The position numbers and the translations under genes are program-made. Below the pieces are notes generated by a model. That model did not search any database. It saw only the letters and a program-made list of their open reading frames with translations, and was not told the origin of the DNA. DNA of 64,000 nt from Strigops habroptila. Its lineage: Eukaryota > Chordata > Aves > Psittaciformes > Psittacidae. The stretch lies in assembly GCF_004027225.2 (NCBI RefSeq), contig NC_044289.2:10891761-10955760 (forward strand). Reading direction: 5' to 3'. This document shows, piece by piece, positions 1-11,499 of this stretch. Numbering within the stretch: the first letter of the stretch is position 1; every line of letters starts with the position of its first letter.

Positions 1-3000
1 GTCCTGGTGGGTATAAGCTCAGTCACCATCCCTAATCAGAGCAAAGCCAGGCTGTGCTTCCTGGCTATGACACAAATTAAATGCTCTGTTGTCTTCTTAT
101 AGTTACAGCAAGCTAGCTGCAGACATGTGGTTCTCTTCTTTAGCTCCTACTGTAGTGCTAAAAAGTCTAAATCCAGGATGTTAAAAATTGTTAGAGCTTG
201 AGCTCTGTAGAGACTGGAGCTTGTCAAGGAAGCAAAGTCCCTTTATAGCACCTGGGAGCTGAGCCGCAAGATCCCCAGTGACACAGTGTGGGAAAAGGCA
301 CCTCGGAGCATCTCAGGGGATACAGTGTTTGTATTCCCAACGCCGGCTCGCCAGCCTGCTGTTTCTCCTTCACTTCCTCAGAGTTCTTCAGTTTCTGAGC
401 TGCAGTGAGCACAGACCTTGAGGTACTTTAGCAGAATGTGACCGCAAGATGTCACAGTTGCTTTGCCGAGATGCGCGGTCCTGCCTGCGTCCTGCTTCCA
501 GCCTTCGCCCACCGCTCTTGCATCTCTTCTTTTATCTCCGTAATCACACACACTGCTCGTGGTTTTAATGGCAAAGCAAACTTGTTTGTTGCATCCTGGG
601 GAAAGTCGGGCATTGATGTTCTAGCTCAATTACAGGTTATCATTTTGGGGTATAAGATAGGAGATATCCTAGGTTTAGCCCCCCTCCCCTGTGGTCCAGC
701 CTGCAGAGATCAATTTTGAGCTGAGTCAGAGGAAAAACCTAGGTTTGATTTTGCATACAAACACTTCTCGGTACTGCTACTGGTCAAACAATTTCCCCAC
801 AGACTTCATCTCCCTTTTACCAGATGATGCAGCACATTCAGAAAACATTCATCACAATGTTGTGGGCTTCTTTATAGTCTATTGCTAACTTTTCCTTTTC
901 TCTTTTTTTCTGCCCCAGAAAGCTACCTTCTTAGCCTGGATGGGGTCCCAGGGGCTGATGCCAATGTCAGTTATGTGTGAAGTACCGTGAGAAAGGAGTT
1001 TAGTCTTAGATGGAGAATCTGATGAGCCTTGCAGGGTACAGCTGTGGGCATTTTGGGGTGGTCCTTTACAGACTGCATGTTGAATTGAGACCTAATTTGT
1101 AGCCTGGACAAGCAATTGCTATGGATGCTCCAAACAAATAGCACTTTCTTTCATGCCCGCCTGGCTGGTGCCTCTTCCCAGCTGGAGCCAGTCAGGGTTT
1201 CTCATTGGGCATGAGGAGAAAAAGCTTTGCTCTACCAGCCACACAGGAAAAAGAAGAAGAACTATAAAGCAGAGTTGTTGAGTGGAGCAGCAAGCGCAGG
1301 AAGGACCTTGTCTGGTACCTGCAGGAAGGGCTGAGGAGGTGGGTGGAGGTTTGCTCTGCCTGCTTGTGCTCATCATTGCTCATCCAACAGCTGCTGCAGC
1401 CGTGGGTCCAGCCATGTCCCCTGGGGAAGGTGCTGCTCTCCCACTCCTCCCTGGACAGCACAGCCCCACGTGCTCTGTCCCCAGGGGTGGCCAGGACAGG
1501 GCTGACCTCCAGCCCTTTGCCTTTTCCTGCCCAGGGGAGCATGAGAACATCCCATGGGCCAGGCGGTTCCCAGCCTGCAGGAGGGCTTAGCCTGGGACAG
1601 CGGGTCCTGTCAGGAATGGGCTTGGCAGTGGCTGGGTGAGCTTGGTCACCTTTGCCTACAAGTGGTGGCTTAGAGTGAGAGCATCTGGCAAAGGGGCAGC
1701 TGTGGTGGGAGCCGGGGAAGGCTCCTGTAATCCCTGAGCTCCCTGCAAGGGGAAGGCAGTGTTTGTACACGTTTCTTGTTTGCCAGCTGATAAGAGAAGA
1801 CAGAATCCTCTTCTCTGGAAACATAACTGAGGAGGACACACCACAGGCTGATCCTCGCTTCCTGGAAAGCAGGTTTGGTGGCTGGAGATCTGTGCCCTGC
1901 ACATCCCAGGGGTCAGGCGAGTTAGTCCGATGGGGACCACATATCCTGGCCTGGGATCTTCTCAGCAGTCTGGGAATCCTGCCTGTGGCAGGGTTTTCCC
2001 TGCAGTGGATTTGCTGGCTGCAGGGAATTGGGAAAGGTTCGAGTTTGAAGCTTCGTCTTCCTCTGCTAGGGCTATGAGATGAGCTTACGAAACTGGCATA
2101 TGAGCTCATGGATTCAGCAGGGAGCAGCAGCCTGCCAGAACAGATGAACAAGTGTCAGCACATGGTTTGCTGGATCTCACAATGCCCTTTGTGCCATGGC
2201 TGATGTCTGAAAGAGGAAAAGCTCACCTTCTCCCAGAGAGAAGTCCTAACCTTGATGCTCAGTGGTGGGCAATGGGAGGAGAAGTTAGCTGGGATGAGAC
2301 AGCTGATTTCCCCATAAGGGATGGTGACACCCCACAGTCCATGTGACGCTTGTTCCATCTTCATCAGCCCATATGTCACTGACTCATTTTTCTCAGCTAC
2401 GTGTCATGAAAACAAGCTTTATCTGCAACAACAGTAAGACCAGAAGAGGTGTAAAGCCCAAGCAGTGTTGTGCATCCCAGCTGTGCCCTGCAGTAGAGTT
2501 ATTCGCTGGGTTTCACGCACCAGATTTGGCCGCTCACTTCAGGTATTGCCAACATTGCTGATCTGAATTGTGTTAAAACATTATCTGGTGTTTTAGAGCT
2601 CTGGCTCTGGTGCCAGTTGCTTTGGTTTCCCATCCCACATCTCCCAGGAGCTGCATCCAGGATCCTCTCTCAGAGCAGTAAGGCACTGGAGCATGAAGAG
2701 TTTTCAAGCAAGACTGGGGCACCTCTCTGCCACTGGGTATGTAGTGACTGCTTTAATCCCTCTCCTTCCCTCTGTCTCGATAGCTGTTGAATGGACTTTT
2801 TCCCTGAAAAGCTTCCTTTGCTAGTCAAAATTGTCCCCCAAAGGATAACTGAGGCTGCTGTCAGGCAGGGGGAGACAGGGATTGCCTGGCTGGGTTTAAT
2901 CCTGGGGAGAGACTCCTTCTCCCCCCGGGTTTTCTGGTCTCTGGAGGATCACTCCAGATGTGAGGCCTGAGAAACGATATTTCTTTCCAAATGTTTGTTT

Positions 3001-3552
3001 TCATTAGACATTTAAATAGCTTTATGGGACATTTCATCCTGTCTGCAGTGGCCAAATTCGTATCCTTGGAGATTTCCTCTGACACTGGAGCTTCAGTGTG
3101 AAACTGTTTTCTCTGATCAGCTCTGTATTTGTCACCATTAAACCTGCAGATTTTGGCTTGGTCTCCTTTTAAGAGGCATGGAGATGAGAAACTGCCACTC
3201 AACTGTCTCTTATTCATTGAGCACCTTGTAATTACAGAGCTGGTTGAATGATACCCACAGCAGCCAGAAGCCTCCCCTTTCTCCCTCCTGCATCCTCTAA
3301 ATAACAACTAAAGCCATTCTGAACAACTGGCAGTGAGCTGACCTCTCTGAATGACTTTATTGTGATTTTTATAGAACAATACAATGATTTCCTGTGCTTG
3401 CATTAGAGGAGGAGCAGCCGCATTGTGCTCGGTATACCAAGAAATACCCTGAACTCCCCTGTCCTGCAGCATGCTTTGAGGGAAGATCTCTGTCCCAGCT
3501 GCTCAGGTTAGCAGAGAAGTAGATTGAGACCAGAGGCACCCGAAGAAGGACA
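1..3552. other. Left flank, no supportable gene
   Basis: I see no coding exon with family similarity here. The longest open frame (1192-2151, minus) is low-complexity-like and has no recognisable domain. A strong polypyrimidine tract followed by CAG ends at 919 and could be the acceptor of an unrecognised exon, for example a 5' non-coding exon of OCSTAMP. Two perfect AP-1 consensus heptamers lie at 722-728 and 2380-2386. No interspersed repeat was recognised. Confidence 0.5.
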
Positions 3553-3560
3553 TTATAAAG
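3553..3560 (+). promoter_or_regulatory. TATA-like box ahead of OCSTAMP
   Basis: TTATAAAG lies 88 bp before the preferred start codon. If used, transcription would begin near 3580-3590 and the first exon would contain both candidate ATGs, 3597 and 3648. The competing reading is that 3646 is a splice acceptor (pyrimidine-rich tract ending in TTACAG) and the promoter lies further upstream. Confidence 0.25.
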
Positions 3561-3647
3561 ATCCATGTGTGATCATCTTGAGAAAACCCCCTAATAATGT
3601 GTTTCCATTCTTCCTCTGCTAAGACCCAGACTTGTTCATTTTACAGC

Positions 3648-4691
3648 ATGAGAGCCCGTGTCTACTGTGAAAACTTTCTGTTCCCAAGAGTGTGCAGGAC
3701 TGTGGCAGACCTATGGTCGGTTTACTCCAAGCCTGTCCCAGCAAACGGCAGAGAGGTGTGGACCTTGTTTCTCCAGTGTTCCTGCATTACAGGAGTGATA
3801 GGAGGCCTCTTTTATAACTGGATGTTTGCTTCCCTGGAGTACTCCTGGCATCTCTCCATTGCAATGGCTATCTCCTTCAGTCTGCTCCTTCTCCTGACTC
3901 TTTTTTTGGTGCATCCTGCACGTTGTGTCTTCAGCATCATCATGCCTACGCTAGGTACCAAACAAGGCCGGAAGCTTCTCTTGTCGACCTGCATTATGAT
4001 AGTAGTGGTTAACATAACACCCAACATCATAAGCAACATTAAAACCATACTGCAAGTTATTAAGTGCATCTGCAAGAATTCCTCTGAGAGTCTTTTGAAC
4101 TCAACTGCTCTGCTAGAGACAGTTACCTTGGAGTTTGGGGATGCAATCCAAGAAACCGTTCATTCCATTAATGTTTACAAGCCTATGAATGGACATTTTC
4201 AGTTTTCATTGCTGAAGAACAGCTCTTTGATTTACCAACAAATGCATCTTGCTGGTGAGAAAATTGGGAGGGACTTTTTTGCTATTGAGTTACTGGTCAA
4301 AGATGCTGTACGAGTAGGCAACAAGCTGGTTGCTGGCTTCTCCATGCTCTATCTCTGTTTTCAGTCCACCTGCTATTTGAAAAATTATCTCACCAACCTC
4401 CGCTTTGACAATTTTTACATCACCAAGAAGCTGGAGCGTTTAGCTGTGGACAGAAAAGCAGCTCATCTGCTAGTGAGCTCATCCAAAACCCTCATTCGAC
4501 CAACAGGCTTGAAGCTGTCCCGGGAAGAAGTGATGCTGTGCCTTGTGCAAGCCATGCTCCTCACTGTGGCCCTGATGCTGATGCTGGTGGTCGTGGCCAT
4601 GGACCACTTTGCATTCAGCATTGGAGACACTGCGGTGAGAAAGGCATCTCAGTTCTCCGTGGTGCCTGTTGCTCTTAGCATCAAATACAGT
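3648..4691 (+). CDS. OCSTAMP: OCSTAMP coding exon 1
   Basis: 348 codons ending in phase 0 after SIKYS, followed by a consensus donor GTAAGT at 4692. The human protein has the similar VKYDVAYT at this point, which supports the boundary. The frame otherwise runs on to 4832 past the donor, and that read-through part has no family similarity. The exon carries most of the transmembrane segments and the LRFDNFY signature. Confidence 0.88.
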
Positions 4692-6347
4692 GTAAGTGCT
4701 GGGGTTCCTTGTCCTTCCCTGTACTGGGACCCTGCTGTGTATCACATCATGGGAGGAAGTAGTGGAGATTGTAGTTTTTGTAGCCTTATTTGCACAATCC
4801 TTACTTCCCCTCCCAGCAGCCAGCTGGACTAGCAACGTGACAGGCTTGGGGGGGAGGAAGTGGAGGCATAACCTCAGTTGTTCCTTCCAGTGCGTCAAAC
4901 AGTAGCTGCAAATTACAGCCCCTTGGGAGCAAGGAGAGGAGTGAGTTGTGCCTTATGCTGCAAAGACACTGCTAGCATGTGGCAGTCAGATATACTCTTT
5001 ATCTCTTACCTCTACATCACTTCCCTAGGCAGGGTGGAGGAATGGGTGACCCTGCAGCACCATTGTCCCCATTGCAGGGTGGGTGTAAGGGATGGGAAGC
5101 AGACGAATACACATCTGGGTTGTGAGGATGCCTCCTTATCAAACTGCACTAACTGATCTTCAAAGATAGCCCTGCTCACTGGCCTTGTTGTTACCCTGTA
5201 CAATCCTTTTCACAAACCTGCACGGTTTCTATCTATTTTAATATCCTTTAGCTAGCCTGGTTCTGCTTTAGTTTGTTAGCTTTCCTCTTCTACCATGCAG
5301 CCTGCTTCCCTCCCCAGCCCCAGGGTTCCATAGTGTAGATACCTGCTTACGATGAATTTACAGTAAAATAATCAGGGCTTAGGAAAAAAAGCCCTCTAAT
5401 ATTCAAATAGGCAGCCACTAATCCTGCTGTTTGGATTGTGTCTTTCATTGTAAATCTTGCACAATGAATACCTGTAACAGCAGATAAAGATGACAGGTAG
5501 GACTGGGTCTCACCATGCCAAGTACTTAGCACCTACACATCATGCTGTTACTCTCATTCAGCCTGAAGTGTATACGCACTTCAATGTCCTTCTCTTAATT
5601 GCACCCAAACAAGCTGTAACAGTAATTACACACCCCCAGGCTGATGTTTTTGTAGTAACCAGTTGTTTGGGCTTTGTTCATACCTCATTTAACTTTTAAC
5701 TCTCTATTTCAGGCTAAAATAGGGTTTGTGCCCTTTCTTTCAAAAATTCCAGGGATTCCATACCAAGAAACACCACTTCAGGACTTTGAAAAAAGCTACC
5801 ACCATTACCTGATCTTCAGCTCTGCCCACTGCAGGATCAGCCCCCCAACACCTCCCAACACCTCTGTGCTGCTCGTCATGGGGCTGCTCTTCTGCATCCT
5901 CTACACCACTGTATTCCTGGAAACCTACGCGCATCGCCTGTGCAGAACAATTGCAGCCTCCTTCTTTGAGAGCTGGGAGGAGAAGCGAGTGCTTCACCTC
6001 TACAAGAAGCTCTCCAGGAAGCACCAGGAGGAGCAAAATTGTGAGAGAAACTAAGGGTGCTTTTGGGAATACAGGGGATGCCTGAGAACTGTGGTAGTGG
6101 CAAGGCACAGGCTTCTGCCATGGGATTATGCATGTAAATTCCTAGAGTCAGCGAAGTGTTTGGAATCTGGGGAAAAATATTTCCCAAAAAATAAGTGAAA
6201 TGTCACATTTTGAATTAATTTGAGAAAAATGGATTCAGTAATTCACTTTTTTATTTTAATCTAGAAGGTCTGGAGTCAGCTGTTCCAAGAATGGTGGAAG
6301 ATAACTCATATGACTTTGAGGATATCTGCAGCATTAGGGAAGGCTAG
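3648..6347 (+). CDS. OCSTAMP: Osteoclast stimulatory transmembrane protein (OCSTAMP), spliced
   Basis: Multipass membrane protein of the DC-STAMP family, known in mammals to promote fusion of osteoclast precursors and foreign-body giant cells. Proposed CDS is join(3648..4691, 5713..6040, 6268..6347), 483 aa; without the third exon it reads to 6054 and gives 461 aa. Family marks seen: KPVPA near residue 30, the stretch PTLGTKQGRKLLLS, the very conserved YLTNLRFDNFY, and in exon 2 GFVPF and ETYAHRLCRTIAASFF, which match remembered mammalian OCSTAMP better than DCSTAMP. Hydrophobic segments lie at about residues 38-60, 68-90, 105-125, 230-250 and 300-325, with another in exon 2. Human OCSTAMP is longer (566 aa) because of its C-terminal tail. 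The start at 3648 was chosen because the family N-terminus is short; an in-frame ATG at 3597 would add 17 residues. Confidence 0.88.
4692..5712 (+). other. OCSTAMP intron 1
   Basis: A 1.0 kb intron with donor GTAAGT and acceptor TTTCAG (tract TCTCTATTTCAG). No repeat or second gene was recognised inside it. Confidence 0.8.
5713..6040 (+). CDS. OCSTAMP: OCSTAMP coding exon 2
   Basis: Starts in phase 0 with AKIGFVPF, aligning with human GFIPF. It carries a hydrophobic segment (VLLVMGLLFCILYTTVFL) and the conserved ETYAHRLCRTIAASFF helix, then a basic cytoplasmic stretch (KRVLHLYKKLSRKHQ). A donor GTGAGA follows at 6041. If it is not used, the frame stops at 6052-6054 four codons later. Confidence 0.85.
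6268..6347 (+). CDS. OCSTAMP: Probable OCSTAMP coding exon 3 (C-terminal tail)
   Basis: Joining 6040 to 6268 keeps the frame (one base plus two) and adds 26 residues rich in acidic and hydroxyl residues, with NSYDFEDICSI near the end, before a TAG stop at 6345-6347. The acceptor is a tandem TAG-AAG: using the first AG (6264) would create a stop codon at the junction, while the second AG (6267) keeps the tail. The tail was not matched to any remembered protein, so this exon rests on splice consensus and open frame only. Confidence 0.5.
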
Positions 6348-6679
6348 CTGGTAAATATGTGGGAGTTGGGGTGGGGGAAGAGCTCTTCCTTCCCCACCAC
6401 TTCCATGTTGGAAGAAGTACAGAGCGAGAAAGAAAACTCATTTGATTTCATTAATTTAATTTTCAGGGAATTTTTCTTTTCAGGTTTCATGCACAGAAAG
6501 CTGGGTAGACTGGATAAATATAAGCCTTTAGATATTAGTTTCACCTAAAAAAGTGTCATTTCAACCCACTAAAATGAATTCAAGACCAATATGACCATGA
6601 GATGCACATCCTGGACATGTGTGGTGGTGGAAATCAGCATATGAGGACTTTATGGAATCACTTGACAAAGGCTCTTTAA

Positions 6680-6696
6680 AATAAAATACAAATAAA
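6680..6696 (+). terminator. OCSTAMP poly(A) signals
   Basis: Two AATAAA hexamers at 6680-6685 and 6691-6696, about 330 bp after the exon 3 stop and just before a CR1 fragment. The position fits the end of a short 3' UTR (6348 to about 6715). Confidence 0.55.
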
Positions 6697-6737
6697 ATAG
6701 CTGGAGAACCTCAGAAGAGGATGAGACCAGCCAAAGG

Positions 6738-7016
6738 AGGCCAGTTTGGGTGTTGGTCTGTTTTCCCAAGTAAAAAATGATAGGATGAGAGGAAATGGCA
6801 CAAGTTGTGCCAGGGGATGTTTAGATGGATGTTAGTAAGAATTTCTTCACTGAAAGGGTTGTCAAGCACTGGAACAGGGTGCCCGGGGAAATGGTGGAAT
6901 CAGTGTCCCGGGAGGTGTTTAACATATGTGTAGATGTGGCACTGAGGGACATGGTTTAGTGGTGGACTTGGCAGTGCTGGGTTAATGGTTGGACTTTTCG
7001 AACCTAGAAGAATTTA
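6738..7016 (+). mobile_element. CR1 LINE fragment (3' end)
   Basis: Matches the end of CR1 ORF2 and its 3' tail in plus orientation: the block GTTGTGCCAGGGGA, then TTTCTTCACTGAAAGGGTTG, TGGAACAGGGTGCCC, GTAGATGTGGCACTGAGGGA and GGTTTAGTGGTGGACTTGGC are all CR1 landmarks. It is 5'-truncated, with a small deletion close to the 3' end, and the terminal octamer repeats have decayed, so it is moderately old. It lies directly downstream of the OCSTAMP poly(A) signals. Confidence 0.9.
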
Positions 7017-10000
7017 GGCCAACATTCTGGACGACACCAAAAGTGGTAGATAGAAACTTGTTATTTAAGTCAGTCCTCTGCAGGGAACAGGGAAGTAGCA
7101 GGACATGGAGGGCTGGACTTGCCTGAACCAAGATCTGGTTTTACATGTTAGGTTGTTTCACACTCAGAAGATGTGGTATTGTATCCAAGATGCAAAAATC
7201 CATCACTGAAACATGTTACTTTTGCATGAGAGGCAGACCGGACACCTCTGTAAGGGCAAGCACCAGAGGAGGGGGAGATAAATCAGTGCCAGGTTGAAAA
7301 CAAAGCAACTTTGCAGCTTCGTTTCTTCTGTATTATTTTCCTCTCTTCTCCCATTAGAGTCTTCATTAAGGTAATTATTTGACATAATGCATCTCAATGA
7401 GATTAAATTACAGAAGTGAAGTGGCAGCTGCAGCAGATGCACCGAATTCTCTCAGCTTCTGAGGTACCTGAAACAAAGTAGGTCTGGATTATATATATAT
7501 TTTTTAAGCATCTCTCTAACAAAACCCTGGTGCATTCATCTCCCCAACTTTCTTAATTCCTTGCTGTTCTGATGATTAATCAAAGCACCTTTCTGCTTCT
7601 ACAGCACCTAGGGAGCTTTGTTACGGCGTTTCTCTAGAAAATGCCCTGTGCTCTTCTGTTTGGGGAAAGCAGAAAGATTTCCATGTGCCCCCTGAGTAGC
7701 CGAAACTGTCTGGAGCCAGGGATTGAAATAGCTGGGAGGAGAACAGAGGAGCCCCTTCAGCCAGCAAACCATCCCAGCAGCATGTTGCCTTCCAACAACC
7801 ACATCCTTAAAAAAAGCTTTTCCTTAAGAAGACTTATCATTTGGGCAAGACATGTGCATTAATATTTGAGAAATATTGGGGTTTTTTTATGACCAGCAGC
7901 ATTTTGGAAACACTCCATCCAAGCCATGTCCCGTTCCTCTCCCTGCCTTCTGAGGGAGGTCTTCAGAGGAGACTGGGACATGGGGAGAGGAGGCTGAAAC
8001 AGTGAAGCGCTGGGGACAAGCATGGGGATGGGCTTTGTTTTAGAGATAGGCCCTCCAGGTTCAGATGAGGGTTTGGAGTGGATGAAATGGACTTAAGATG
8101 ACAAAGTACTACCCTGAGTGTCCCATTGCATCCTTTGGACAGGCACTGCCCAGCTCCCAGCCAGGGCAGCTGAGCAGCGTGTGAGGCAGCTCCTGAAACC
8201 CTTTTCAACCTCAAAAATCATATTTATTAGGAAAAACTGACCCTCATCCCTAGCAGTTCTCCCTGTCTTCTCTAGAGTTTCTCTCAGATCCCACTAAATT
8301 TTAACTGATAAAGACTAATTCTGCGAACTTTGCACTTCTAGACTGTAAAATTCAGCATCAGACAAGCCTTGATTAGTGTAATTACATCTGCTTAAAAGGA
8401 TAATAATCAGTGTGAGGTGCTGCCGCTCTGCCTCTTGCCCCAGAGTTGCAGCCTTTATAACCCTTCATGAGGTAGAGATGTGCTCCCATTTCCACTTTGC
8501 AGAAGAGACTGAGATTTTATAAAGTTCTTGGGACTTTATAAAAGTCACCAGTTTCACTGACAGGGAACCATGGGCAGCAGAGCCCTTGTTGCTGGCCTGC
8601 ATCTAGGGGTAAGTTCTCCTACCACAAGAGGCAATAGATTGTGCCCCAGGTGTGGTTATTTTAGGGGTGAAGTTGCACTGTTGTTAGAACATGTGCATGC
8701 TGAAGGCTGATGTACTTGAATATCACTGAGAAATCAATGCCCATGAAATGGTGTTAACACGAGAGTACTGGTGCTTAAGTTGTCATCAAATACAGGTATG
8801 TATCATGCAGTTCATCTGCTATGAGGAGAAAGGGATGTTGAAAGCTGTCTCTCTGCTGTTATGCCACTTAACCCAGAGCCCAGATTTTCATGTGAGAAAC
8901 TATACCCAGTGGGAGACTCATGGAAGAAGAAGTCAGATGTGCCACTTTTCACATCCAGCACAGCATCAAGTCTTGCTGGGATGGCAAAGGCTCAGCTTTG
9001 GTTACTCAAACCAGTTTCCTCTTACAACCATCAGTTTCTGCACTGAGTGGGAGACACTGGAAAGATCAGGAGTCTCAGGACTTCCCTTCCTTGTACTGCC
9101 CTGAAAGCCAACACCTCCACCTGCTTCTCTGGCTTTTGGCTTGCCCAGGCAGAAATCCTGGTGCTTTTGGCACACTGGAGCACTCAGCAGAGCTTATTGG
9201 CAGCAGCAAGAGTTGTGAACCCTGACTCAATGCTGTGGGCGATGTCTTGAGCCCTGAAGGGGCCATGGGGTGTACAGGTGATGCCATGGGTGCTGGGCTC
9301 AGCTGGAGGGGATGGAGCACTTTGGGCTGCTTCTCCCACGGCTGAATTGCTTCCAGGCATCTGCAGCCGGCCCGGAGCCAGGGAAGGGAATTCTTTGGCA
9401 CACAGGATGACTATGTTTGTTTTCATCGGGTTTGTAAAGACACACTGTGCCCCATGCTCACTTGGCTTCCCTCAATGCTTGCAGCAATAGAGGTTTAAGA
9501 GTGAGGGGAAAGTGGTGTCCCAAGAGCTGCACAAAGCTTCCTTTCCTATGCCGTTATTCTCTGCAGAGCTGCATAAATCCCCAGCAATTTGGTTCATCGC
9601 ATTAGATGAGTCCAATGCATGTTACTGCGGAATGATTTTCTATTATTATTCAGGTTGCGTATCTAAGAGCTCAACCCTTCCAGGAGCTACTGGAACAAAG
9701 TCTGAAGGGGGTACCTATTAAAATCTTACTACGGACAGTCCACAAATAAGTTATACTCAAATGATGACTTACTTTGGGATGCTCCTGGCTGTACAAGGCA
9801 GCTGCTGGATGTTTATTAAGTATATGAAGCCTCAGAGGTATCTTCTTTACATAGGACTAAATGAGCTGCCCAGCAAGGCTGAGTGAGAGGGATGGGCTGC
9901 ACGAGGAGCACAGGGAGATACTGAAGATGACGTTGAACTTGCTGAGCACCCAGCCTGGGCACAGTGCTGCTAACCCAGCATAGGGCTGCGCAGCCACCCC

Positions 10001-10984
10001 TTCCCAAAAAGTGTGTGGTGGATGTCATCAGACTGGTCTTTACGTGGAGGTAGGTGAGGGGTATTTCTGTAACAGGCTGGAACATCTGCGCCTGTGAGCA
10101 CTTGGGTGGCCAGCTCCTGGTGAGAGGCTGCAGGATGACACAGAGAGAGAAGCAGGGGAATTTGGGCTGTTGGGATGACTAAAGGGGTCACTGCCCAGCT
10201 CCTGAAGAGGTGAGTGCCAGCTCAAGCAGGTGAATGCAGCCTAAATAGTATCATTAAACAACTGCTATTTCTAGAGGGATTTTAAAGAGAAAAAAAGGGG
10301 AAAGTTAGAGCAAAATGCAGCCTGGGGAGGTCTCCAAGGGCAGGGATGGGACCTGTTGTGCATCCCCAGCTCAGGGCTGTAGGGCACAGCTGTGAGGCTG
10401 GCCCTGGTTCAGGCTGCCAGTGGAGCCCTATGGAAAGCAAACGGAAAGAGAAGAAGAGAATATTGTCCCTTATAACTGACCCAAAGGTGAGTGAAATGTC
10501 ATGGTAGGGAGTGAAAACCTACTGGGATTATTGTTTGTGGAGTTAAATGGAGGCATAAGGTTTCCCAGAGAAAAGGGGAAAGTATTATTTGCCTGGGGAC
10601 AAACTACTGCTCCCTGGGCTGAGGCAAAAAGCATTTTATTCACCCAGGTTTTTATGGCCCAGGCTTGAAATTTTCTGGTGAAAGGCTGGACTTGAACCAC
10701 TCAGCATTAGGATGATGCTTCACTTTTTGGATATGCGCCTCAGTGTCTGGGATTAATGGGACGCCTCTGCCTCTAGCTGAAATCTAATCTAATGAAAAGG
10801 CAAGCTTTCCCCTTGTCCTTTCCTCCACTCCACAGGTTAGAGGATTTAGAGGATCCTTAGCATTCTATCTCTGCAAACACAATTGCTCTTTCAATTTGAA
10901 AATGCTTTTTCTCCCAGACTGTGGAGATGTCAGAGGCAAGCATGGAGCTGGCAGCAAATTCTGGCTACTGCTGATCATCAGGTT
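7017..10984. other. Intergenic OCSTAMP to TRHR3
   Basis: About 4 kb without recognisable exons. The open frames are short and lack domains. No further interspersed repeat was recognised. Confidence 0.55.
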
Positions 10985-11112
10985 GATACTCGATCTCCCA
11001 GTCTGGCCGCTGGATGGATACTGGATCTCCCAGTCTGACCATCAGGAAGATACTAGATATCCCAGCCTCACTGTTGGTAAGATACAGGATCTCTCAGCAC
11101 AGACTGGGTAAG
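10985..11112. repeat. Minisatellite, four 32-bp units
   Basis: Four tandem copies with exact 32-bp spacing begin at 10985, 11017, 11049 and 11081. Each starts GATAC and continues close to GATCTCCCAGTCTG. Units 1 and 2 are most alike; units 3 and 4 diverge more. It lies 0.75 kb upstream of the TRHR3 start codon. Open frames through it are side effects of the repeat. Confidence 0.85.
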
Positions 11113-11499
11113 CCTTTCCCCAAAGAAATGACACTGATGTGTGTCTGGGACAGGGGTGGCTGCAGGGAAGGCAGCATGAGGAGGTCACTGTCTCACGTTT
11201 ATTGTCCCCCAGGGAAGGTAATCCTCTGCCCCAGCCCAAGGGAAGCAGGAATGACTATGTGTCTCTGTGGCACCACCCTGGTCCCATCCTCCTGAGGATG
11301 AGGAAGGAAGGACCCCTCATCCTCATCTCTCCTTGCCAGGGAGGAGCTGTGCAGCCTGTGGTTCAGATGGGGACACAAGGCACCCACAGTGCAGGGTCCT
11401 GGCATGCTGCTCACTGCTGGGGGGCTCTCAGCCCCTGCAGCTTTCCCCCGCCGGGGTCTCCAACCTGCTATCCCTGCTCCCTGCCTGGGCTCCTTCCTC

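Noticed and set aside
1192-2151. 319-codon minus-strand open frame in the left flank
   Set aside because: No domain, mixed with equally long frames on both strands, and composition like translated non-coding G+C-rich DNA.
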